Positions 55,620 through 64,000 of a stretch of DNA of 64,000 nt are shown here, piece after piece. The number at the start of each line of letters is the position of its first letter. The first letter of the stretch is position 1. Made by a program: the position numbers and the translations under genes. The DNA comes from Owenia fusiformis. Lineage: Eukaryota; Annelida; Polychaeta; Sabellida; Oweniidae. The DNA lies in assembly GCA_903813345.2 (NCBI GenBank), contig CAIIXF020000010.1:36943425-37007424 (forward strand), read 5' to 3'. Below the pieces are notes generated by a model. It was not told where the DNA came from. It worked only from the letters and a program-made list of their open reading frames with translations, and searched no databases.

Positions 55620-58015
55620 TAAATCAAGTATTGACTTTCACGCACATCCCCATTCAGGGAATACATTTCATTCAAATTTGCAATTGGTGAGAGTATTGGG
55701 TATTATTAAACACTCTCTTTAAAAGCTTAGCCATGGTTAGATTTACATTTTCGCTGCAACGATATTCAAAGCTGATTCTGATGGGAGGGGGGGGGTGTAT
55801 TTATGGTACCCCTACATATAAATCGGGGTGTACAGGTAGGGAGATGGGCTCTCATTTGCAATCTGTATATGAGAATTGTTAATGCATAATCTGAAATGGT
55901 GTTTCCATTTTGATATAAGAGGGCTGCTCCCACAATATAATATAATATAAATAGGGGGGGGGGGGGTGATGCTTCCTAAATATAGATTAACTGGAGGATG
56001 TTGGTACTTCAAATTTAATGCTAGTGAGAAAAGTATATGAGGAAACCAGATTGAATTTTTTATACATAAATTTATTTCTTTAATTAACAATAATAGACAT
56101 GCAATAAACCAGATTGAATAATCAAAGATTCTACAGGTTTGCAATGATTAAACCCAAAACATATGCAGATATGAGACTTGGTGATTCAGCCATGATCAAT
56201 ATGTAGGGTCCATTGACTTGTCTGTTAAAATATTGAGATTCATCATGCACAAATGAATAAAACATGCAAAGGAGATTTTTCCCAGACAATATACTCTTAG
56301 AAAGGCTGAATCATTTGTATAATTCAATTCTAGCCCTTTTTCTCAAATATATTTGGAGAAGCTATGTCAAATGAATACAAAGGATACCATTCTAAAGTAT
56401 GAGGGACCCATTTTGATACAGAATTTTTTTGTTTCACAAGACTAGAAGTTTATCCCTTCTATTTTATCCGAGTTCTTCTTTACCTAATGAAATACTTGTT
56501 ATTCCAAGAGATGGTCCATGTTGTGGATCTCACAATGTTTATCATGTACCCTTTGCATTCGTTTGACTTCACTTCTTAAAAGAGAGCTTCGTCTTCGTCT
56601 GTGGTTTAACTAGACTCTGCATGCAGGGTATTTATCATGATGTAAAATACAATTTCTAAATGTGATATAGCGATACTATTCTTCAGTTAAAGATTAAGAG
56701 TTATACAGACAAGAGGAAATCCCCCATAATTCATTGATGAACCCATCTAAATGTTCATCCCTACATGGAGATAAGTTTTACATATGAGTTCTGGGATATC
56801 CCCCTCCTTCTGTAGAATAGATACCCCAATATGCTAACCCCATATTGAGTAATTGGATTAGAAACAGCATGTGGCCAACTACTCTTTGATTGGTCTTATC
56901 TTTATGCAACTATGATATATAATTAGATTACACCCTAATTAGTAAACACTTAAACATACACTTAGCATGATTGCCTAATTTACTTATAACTGTTACTCCT
57001 TAATTGTAAAGTCAGAATCTCCCTGTCTCAGAATCCCCTGTGTCTCAGAATCCCTTATGTTTCATAATCTCCTGTGTCTCAGAATCTCTTGTCTCGGAAT
57101 CTTGTGGCTTGATTGCTCTAGTAACATATTGCATATGCATATTTAAATTTGACATGTTTTGTGGATTTAGAAATTTAGCAATATGATAATTAATAACTAG
57201 AACCTCACTGTATCAAGGGAGGGGAGGGGGTTAGTACGTAGACTTGAAACAAGACTTAGCGTTTGCGAATTCAACTGATGGTGGAAGAATCTACTTTTTT
57301 ATGTCAATTCTCATTGAAATATGAATGGAATAGTGGCAGGTACTATTCCTAATACATAGTAGATTACTTCATTAGTTGTGGATATACCTAAGTTTACTGT
57401 TTTTGCTGAGTTGAATAAACCATTTTAGAGTTTACTCAATATTCTTAATGTTTACAAAAATAGTTCTAGGCACTACTATGTTATTTTAGTTTGTGGGTTT
57501 AGCTGAATGGCTGGCTGGTCTTCTACTGATGAGATGTGTCTACTGAACATTTCATTTACAAACCTTTACTCGGGAATTTACTTACAAACTGTACAATAAT
57601 ATGCAAAATATACTAATTTAACTAGCACATGTATTTGGTCATGCAATCATCTTCTTTATTGTTTTGGGGAAATTGGTAAAGATACATGATTTCTGTTGGA
57701 AACTTTAGGCAAGAAAGTAGTCCCGGTTTTATAAATAAACAACTTATCTTGTTGATATTTTAGTAATGTTACTTTACTAGGAGAACATGATAGGGCCAAA
57801 AGGCCAGGTTAAAAACAAGCTTCTGAGATAATCTCTAGATAATCTGTGATCTTAAAGTGCTTCTTGTAGTTCAGCATCAATGTTTTCAGTTCAAAGTTTA
57901 CCAGCAACTGTTTTAGACATCTGCATTTTACTTTTTCTGATATCAAAAATCTGATCTAATTAGCGGATGTTTTATTCATTTAAATGTGCTAATCACCTTT
58001 TTGCTAGATTAAAAT
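55620..58015. other. No gene recognised; simple repeats and G-runs
   Basis: AT-rich sequence with g-runs of nine or more at 55788 and 55957 and a short tandem repeat at 57013-57105 (tgtctcagaatcycctg, about five units). No exon with flanking splice sites and family similarity was found. Confidence 0.5.
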
Positions 58016-58019
58016 TCCT

Positions 58020-59223
58020 CAATTCACTAACCTTTTATAGCATTACTATCTAGCTTTCGACAACACCTGTTGCCTTTCTCAAGATGTCTGAATTTGGCGG
58101 GAAACTGGTAGATTTGACCTTGACTTGATCTTTGACCTAGCAACCTCAAGTAGACTCGGGGAAACCTTATATCCTAAGTCTCTGTTAAGTTCAGGTTTAT
58201 ATTTATGAATATGTATCGCTTCCTTTATCTTTCTATCAAAGTATTTAGACTCTGAGTCAATAATTCTATAATCCCAGTTTATCTTATGCGCTTCATCAAA
58301 TGAATGTTGAGCGATTGCTGACTTGTCTGGGTTAATTCTTAAGGCGTCTCTGTGTTCTTTTATTCTAGTTCCTATGGCTCTCCCTGTCTCTCCTATATAC
58401 TTCTTATCACAATCTGAGCACTGGATTTCATATATGACTCCGGACTTAAGGTCCTTGGGAGTGGAGTCTTTGGGTGCAACTAACGCTTGTTTGATAGTTT
58501 TCACTGATTTGAAACAAGTCTTAACTCCAATGTCTTGAAAAACACGTTGAAGTTTGGGAGCGATCGAACTCACATAGGGAAGAACTACCTTAATATCCCT
58601 ATCTTCACTGTCTCTAGCAGGATCCTGTTGCCTAACTGTGTGATTCTGAGCTTGGTTTAACATCCAAGATGGATAACCACACCGGGCTAATGCTTTATTA
58701 ATATGGGTTTTCTCTGCTTCTAGCTCTGCGGGATTTGTAATAATTTCATTGGCTCTCTTGTGTAAAGTCTTAACGATTCCTTTCTTTGTTGAAAGTGGGT
58801 GATGTGAATCAAATTTTAAGTATAAATCAGTGTGTGTGGGTTTTCTATACACACTAATGGACAAAGATCTATCCTCCTGAATTTCAGTGACTGTATCTAA
58901 AAATGGCAACTTCCTATCTTTTAAAGCTTCAGTTGTGAATTTTATATCTGAGTCTACTGAATTGATAAAGTCTGTGAACTCTTGGACGAACTCTTCCTGT
59001 ATAACTACCCAAGTGTCATCCACGTATCTCTTCCAAATGCGTGGTGGGTGCGGTGCTGAACTTAAAATCTTCTGTTCTAAATGTTCCATGTATAAGTTGA
59101 CAATTATTGGAGACACTGGTGATCCCATAGCTGCTCCATGGCACTGACTATATATTTCGTTTTTGAACGTGAAATATGTTATATTTAAAGTTCTAGCTAA
59201 CAAATCACCTATGTGTTCTGGCG
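58020..59223 (-). mobile_element. Penelope-like element, 5'-truncated copy A
   Basis: Minus-strand frame to the stop at 58079 encodes the RT motif B and C region (CHGAAMGSPVSP, YVDD), the connector (KLPFLDT, YRKPTHTDLY), a CxxC plus GIY-YIG endonuclease (VIYEIQCSDC, KYIGETGR) and the natural C-terminus (about 40 residues after HIHK). It starts abruptly at 59223 in the middle of the RT, where similarity to copy B stops. Beyond the stop, aaaggcaacaggtgttgtcg is reminiscent of the conserved post-ORF segment of these elements. Differences from copy B are a handful of codons (I/T, V/A, P/R), so both are recent. Confidence 0.88.
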
Positions 59224-61154
59224 CAGTCAGTCAGGATAATACTTACCAAGATAGATGGGTCGTGAATCGGTCGAGTCATAGTTTGTCTAATGACGAGCGT
59301 TCGTTACTCCAAAAAGGCCTGAATTTCGCGGTAACCCCAGATGAGATTCCACATGCCGATATTATCGCCCAGACGGAATCGATCTGTAATAAGTTAGATA
59401 AGGATAAAGACGCCGATAGGATTAGTAAATTAAAGAACGAAGTGGTAAGAACATTAGAAAGTGCAAGAACTCCGAAGTCAAACCTGTCAAAAGCAGAAAT
59501 TAAAGCTCTTAACAGCCTGAAAAAAGACAAGTCAATCATAATTCTTCCAGCTGATAAAGGTAGAGCAACAGTATTATTAGATCAGACAGAGTATACAAGT
59601 AAAGCCAACGATCTACTCAATGATAAGGACACTTATGTTAAGCTAGTCAAAGATCCCACCAACAAATATAAACGCCAACTAATTAGTCAACTGGCCGTTC
59701 TAAAGAAAGCAAAGGAATTGAACGAACAAGAATACAGAAGGGTGTATCCCAGTCAAGTAGTTATACCTAAATTCTATGGACTACCCAAGATACATAAGGT
59801 AACAGTTCCACTCAGACCTATAGTTTCTTCGATAGGCTCTGTTACATACAATCTATCCAGATTTTTAGCTGACATCCTTCAACCCATCGTAGGCAAGACA
59901 GCGCATCACGTTAATAACACTAATGACTTTGTAAAACAAGTGAAGGATCTCAGATTAAGCGAGGTGGAGACCATAGTTAGTTACGATGTTACAGCGTTGT
60001 TTACAAGTGTTCCAACACAGACAGTCGTGCCCATCATAGTGAGTAATCTCAAGAAAGACAATAAGTTAGCAGATAGGACTAAATTAACGCCAGAACACAT
60101 AGGTGATTTGTTAGCTAGAACTTTAAATACAACATATTTCACGTTCAAAAACGAAATATATAGTCAGTGCCATGGAGCAGCTATGGGATCACCAGTGTCT
60201 CCAATAATTGCCAACTTATATATGGAACATTTAGAACAGAAGATTTTAAGTTCAGCACCGCACCCACCACGCATTTGGAAGAGATACGTGGATGACACTT
60301 GGGTAGTTATACAGGAAGAGTTCGTCCAAGAGTTCACAGACTTTATCAATTCAGTAGACTCAGATATAAAATTCACAACTGAAGCTTTAAAAGATAGGAA
60401 GTTGCCATTTTTAGATACAGTCACTGAAATTCAGGAGGATAGATCTTTGTCCATTAGTGTGTATAGAAAACCCACACACACTGATTTATACTTAAAATTT
60501 GATTCACATCACCGACTTTCAACAAAGAAAGGAATCGTTAAGACTTTACACAAGAGAGCCAATGAAATTATTACAAATCCCGCAGAGCTAGAAGCAGAGA
60601 AAACCCATATTAATAAAGCATTAGCCCGGTGTGGTTATCCATCTTGGATGTTAAACCAAGCTCAGAATCACACAGTTAGGCAACAGGATCCTGCTAGAGA
60701 CAGTGAAGATAGGGATATTAAGGTAGTTCTTCCCTATGTGAGTTCGATCGCTCCCAAACTTCAACGTGTTTTTCAAGACATTGGAGTTAAGACTTGTTTC
60801 AAATCAGTGAAAACTATCAAACAAGCGTTAGTTGCACCCAAAGACTCCACTCCCAAGGACCTTAAGTCCGGAGTCATATATGAAATCCAGTGCTCAGATT
60901 GTGATAAGAAGTATATAGGAGAGACAGGGAGAGCCATAGGAACTAGAATAAAAGAACACAGAGACGCCTTAAGAATTAACCCAGACAAGTCAGCAATCGC
61001 TCAACATTCATTTGATGAAGCGCATAAGATAAACTGGGATTATAGAATTATTGACTCAGAGTCTAAATACTTTGATAGAAAGATAAAGGAAGCGATACAT
61101 ATTCATAAATGGAATGGTTGGAATTTCAATTTACATTTGTGCAAATACTGTTGA
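59163..61154 (+). CDS. Penelope-like element, copy B: reverse transcriptase + GIY-YIG endonuclease, 3'-truncated
   Basis: Retroelement polymerase that copies RNA at a nicked chromosomal target. Element-derived coding runs 59224-61110; the first 20 codons are antisense of copy A and the last 14 are host sequence. Numbering from 59163: FYGLPKIHK (204-212), motif A SYDVTALF with D275, motif B QCHGAAMGSPVSP (335-347), motif C YVDD (375-378), then FLDT (416-419), and GIY-YIG elements IYEIQC (572-577), YIGETGR (584-590), R595 and E643. No stop or frameshift interrupts the RT. The true N-terminus and the last ~40 residues are missing, so the copy is unlikely to be autonomous. Head-to-head with copy A, forming about 1-kb inverted repeats around an 870-bp centre. 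Confidence 0.9.
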   Translation: MNVKYVIFKVLANKSPMCSGAVSQDNTYQDRWVVNRSSHSLSNDERSLLQKGLNFAVTPDEIPHADIIAQTESICNKLDKDKDADRISKLKNEVVRTLESARTPKSNLSKAEIKALNSLKKDKSIIILPADKGRATVLLDQTEYTSKANDLLNDKDTYVKLVKDPTNKYKRQLISQLAVLKKAKELNEQEYRRVYPSQVVIPKFYGLPKIHKVTVPLRPIVSSIGSVTYNLSRFLADILQPIVGKTAHHVNNTNDFVKQVKDLRLSEVETIVSYDVTALFTSVPTQTVVPIIVSNLKKDNKLADRTKLTPEHIGDLLARTLNTTYFTFKNEIYSQCHGAAMGSPVSPIIANLYMEHLEQKILSSAPHPPRIWKRYVDDTWVVIQEEFVQEFTDFINSVDSDIKFTTEALKDRKLPFLDTVTEIQEDRSLSISVYRKPTHTDLYLKFDSHHRLSTKKGIVKTLHKRANEIITNPAELEAEKTHINKALARCGYPSWMLNQAQNHTVRQQDPARDSEDRDIKVVLPYVSSIAPKLQRVFQDIGVKTCFKSVKTIKQALVAPKDSTPKDLKSGVIYEIQCSDCDKKYIGETGRAIGTRIKEHRDALRINPDKSAIAQHSFDEAHKINWDYRIIDSESKYFDRKIKEAIHIHKWNGWNFNLHLCKYC

Positions 61155-61832
61155 AATTCTGCAAAACTTCAAAGTTGAAACCTTCAAAAATTCAGATATT
61201 GGGTCTTGTGTTACTTTGTAGTTTGTTATTTGAAAAGTATGTCCTGTCAACATCTGACATGGATCTCTCTGGAACTTTTTTGGACTTTTCTCAACATAAT
61301 TTTACTTAGTTGTCCTGAGGAGAATCACTGCCTGAGGTTCTTGTGTAATGGTAGCTTTTTCAGCAGACCATTATTTAGTTATCTTAGGATCTAGCTACTT
61401 TAGCAGAAAAATTCAACAATCTCTATACCCACCACCATTTGAATAAGTGAGCCAACAGAGATAAGAATGTGGATTGATACGATTTTCATTTATTTATTGC
61501 AATGTTTTTTAATTGCATTATATTTTTCATCTGTTTCATTTTTCTACTCTTTGACTATATGCTCTCAATTGAAATCATTGTATCTTTGAGATTATTTTCT
61601 CAGACACCAAGGCAGTGAGGCAGGTCTCCATGGTAATAGATGATTATAGCTATGAGTTTGGCGTTTGTGCGTCACCTCTATTGATCTAGTCTTCCGTTTT
61701 AGCATAACACATAATGCCAGAGTTGTTACTCTAAGGAAGAATTCATAGTCATTTTGAGGACATATTAACAGTGGCACTCTACATTGATTCTGAGGGTTAA
61801 TCATTGGTTATAAGCAGTATGGGAAAACCATA
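61155..61832. other. Flank of the Penelope-like insertion, no gene recognised
   Basis: AT-rich; short ORFs on both strands show no domain or signal that could be supported. Confidence 0.45.
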
Positions 61833-61990
61833 TAGTAAAACCTTTGTATAGTATAACCTGTATACTCTATAGTAAAACCTATATATAGTAAAACCTGTAG
61901 AGTAAAACCTGAATATAGTAAAACCTATATATAGTAAAATCTGTAGAGTAAAACCTCTACATAGTAAATCTTTGTCTGATTTGTAGAAAT
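61833..61990. repeat. Tandem repeat, agtaaaacctrtatat-type units
   Basis: About nine units alternating agtaaaacctatatat and agtaaaacctgtag. The unit resembles the tip of the pogo-like MITE termini (cagtaaaacct), suggesting another array seeded by such an end. Confidence 0.75.
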
Positions 61991-62502
61991 TCCCTTTTTT
62001 TGATAATTAGGTCAACCAAGACATTTTTCTAAAATGCTTCATAACATAATATTATCAACTGATCCTTCCATATGACCTATATCCAATGATAAATGTGATA
62101 AAATATGGCACAGCTTATTCCTTTGTGAGGCTAGACATATTGTCTGATTCATCGGTATTATCAATAAATATATATTAATATAAATGCTGTATATAAGTTA
62201 TGTATAGATTATGAATAACTCTACAACTAAGGTCTACCCTTTCAATAGTTTGATTTGCATCTTTAAAAGAGACCTTCATCTGCCATATTCAAGGCTCTTA
62301 TTCACATTGATTTGCAAAATGCTAGCAAAAAATAATAATGTCAGTTTTACATATATGTAGAAAATCAGTTTGTTTAGAAGAGAAATTGTAAAATACTTGC
62401 TATTACTATTATAGATTTATGCCAGGGAGGGAATTGATCTGTGTAGAATGCTTGTTACTTTATTTTCATTATGGTACTATGTGACACGCCCATGTTTAGA
62501 AT

Positions 62503-62620
62503 GTTATCTGCTCATGCTTATTTTACTCTATTTCTCTCTAAAATTTGAATAAAGTGTTAGAATTTTTTGAATTTCTACGTAATTTAGAGTATTATTATTA
62601 TGTTATTTTATTTATTTCCT
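62503..62620 (+). repeat. Dispersed ~200-bp repeat, copy 7
   Basis: Ctgctcatgcttattttact, ttctctctaaaatttgaata, aaagtgttagaattttttga and tttagagtattatt. Confidence 0.75.
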
Positions 62621-62949
62621 TGTGAATTCTAATCATTTCTGTAATATTATCTTTTTCCAACAATGTCATATTATTTTTGGGTAATTAGTCCATAAGCGGA
62701 TATCATTTTTGATGGAAAACCTGCAAATGATATAATTTAACTTGTAGCATTGTCAGATTGTCAAAAGTAACGTGCTAGACCAATTACTGTATGTTTTATT
62801 TGACCTTTCAATCACTTTTGTGACAAGCTATGGATAATAAGCTTCAGAGAAGCAGTCATGCATGATCCCTTGGTAGAGTGATGTCAGACTTTGTTATATG
62901 TTGGTCCCATTTGGTAGAAATGCATCTTTCTTTCTTTAAAGTCTATGTA

Positions 62950-63310
62950 GGGATTAAAGTGTCTCAATATTAATGTGTCATGCTTTTTAGAAATATATTA
63001 AAGTGTCTTATATATAGTAAGGTGTCATTGAGTTGTAATGTAGCATCCTATCTATTAAAGTGTCTTACTTTGAATTGAAGTGTCTCAGATTGTAGCAAGG
63101 TGTCATTGAGTTATAATGTGGCATCCTATCTAAAAAGTGTCTTATTCAGAATTAAAGTGTCTCAGATTGTTGTAATACTGTTACCAAGTTGTAATAGGCC
63201 ATCCTAAACAGAAAATATCTCTCTCAGTATTAAACTGTCTCATATTGTACTAATTTATCATCAAGTTGTAATTTGTCATCCTATGTAGTAAGGTGTCTCA
63301 CTTTGTGGCA
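62950..63310. repeat. Diverged tandem repeat, ~80-90-bp units, about four copies
   Basis: Units contain aaagtgtctca, gtaaggtgtcattgagttgt and aatgtrgcatcctatct. Later units decay (taatttatcatcaagttgta). No coding. Confidence 0.75.
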
Positions 63311-63487
63311 TTACTTTTTTCTGGGATTGATTTTTTCCTCCATCTTAGATATGCATCAACTTTACAAAATTCTTAATGTGTTCCAAAGGAGAAATTGTAT
63401 ATTCAGCATGCACCCTGCTTGTATTGATGGAAATAGAAGAATAGTATGCTAAGCAGAATAAACTCATTTTCTTGCTCCCATTACATG

Positions 63488-63660
63488 AAAAATCCGTCTG
63501 CTTAGCTTATTTCACTCAATATCTCTCTAAAATTTGATTAAAGTGTCTAATTTTCTTGCATTTTTATACAAATTAGAGTTTTGACTACGTTCCTATATAT
63601 TTCATTCATTGAAAATTCTGCTCATTTTGCATTTAATTTGCACTTTCAAAGATTATCATT
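63488..63660 (+). repeat. Dispersed ~200-bp repeat, copy 8
   Basis: Cgtctgcttagcttatttca, tctctctaaaatttgattaa, tgtctaattttcttgcattt and, further on, ttttgcatttaatttgcact. Confidence 0.75.
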
Positions 63661-63814
63661 TTTCTAGGATTTGTCCTCAGATGTGTTGCAATATGAGTTA
63701 ATTTTATTCGGGACACATATTCCATCGTTCTTTGGAGGATTTCTCTACCTAATTATAATGGATGGTTTTCTCATTCCATAGATGAGTTGTACGTTATAGG
63801 AATATCTTGAGGTC

Positions 63815-64000
63815 ATGATTTCAAGCTCAAAATTAGTGAAAGAGAGAGGATCATCATGGAAAAAAGTATAGTTACACTCTAAATTATGTAGAAATACCAG
63901 AACTTTCAGTTAATTTCTTTGAAATTTGAACCACTTGATTAATTTGGGTCACACTTTCAAATGAAAAATAATTGTAGATTTAGCAAGGAATAAAGTTTAT
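63815..64000 (-). repeat. Dispersed ~200-bp repeat, copy 9 (inverted, cut by window edge)
   Basis: Ttgaggtcatgatttcaagc, acactctaaattatgtagaa and, at the edge, agcaaggaataaagtttat. It faces copy 8, so the pair could fold as an inverted repeat. Confidence 0.6.

Noticed and set aside
57520-57560. Possible hammerhead core (ctgatgag) near the Penelope-like copy
   Set aside because: No stem II pairing and no GAAA at the right place, although Penelope-like elements can carry such ribozymes.

Overview
This is a eukaryotic nuclear genomic window from an invertebrate animal. It is AT-rich and intron-rich, with about a dozen kinds of interspersed and tandem repeat. Protein similarity, a cGAS-like receptor gene, a Penelope-like retroelement, tRNA-derived SINEs and many short terminal-inverted-repeat elements all suit a marine lophotrochozoan such as a bivalve mollusc. 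That taxonomic call is an inference from gene content and repeat style.

Layout. (1) 1-1553 is the end of a 130/136-bp satellite. (2) 1856-18015, minus strand, is a complete 11-exon RRP1/RRP1B gene (754 codons, all splice phases consistent), a nucleolar ribosome-biogenesis factor. Its introns hold MITEs, an SGNH-hydrolase-like exon, a stack of nested transposons with visible target-site duplications, and tandem duplications that cross the junctions of exons 2, 3 and 6. (3) 18016-18215 is a 200-bp divergent intergenic region. (4) 18216-36149, plus strand, is a complete 10-exon CENATAC (CCDC84) gene (605 codons), a minor-spliceosome factor, with a species-specific C-terminal heptad-repeat extension. 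Its 9.6-kb intron 6 carries a 2.6-kb inverted-repeat transposon and, on the opposite strand, an intronless cGAS-like/Mab-21 nucleotidyltransferase gene (27372-29915) with a 38-residue repeat tail. (5) 36428-41397 is a 5-kb nest of foldback elements between two clusters of one 20-bp minisatellite. (6) 42731-42785 is a signal-peptide first exon of an unidentified secreted or membrane protein. No further coding exon was recognised to the window end, so 43-64 kb is probably intron or intergenic sequence. It contains SINEs, a roughly 200-bp dispersed repeat in about nine copies, MITE-derived minisatellites and a head-to-head pair of nearly identical Penelope-like copies (58.0-61.1 kb).

The two housekeeping genes, ribosome assembly (RRP1) and minor-intron splicing (CENATAC), are head to head and could share a promoter. 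The cGAS-like gene has an independent, probably innate-immune role. The most unusual signals are the 13-copy, in-frame array built from the 3' end of RRP1 exon 2 with its splice donor, the expanded and apparently nonsense-interrupted repeat tail of the cGAS-like gene, and datable nested insertions with preserved empty-site copies. All coordinates were read by eye. Gene models rest on protein-family recognition, GT/AG boundaries and phase bookkeeping; no alignment was run.
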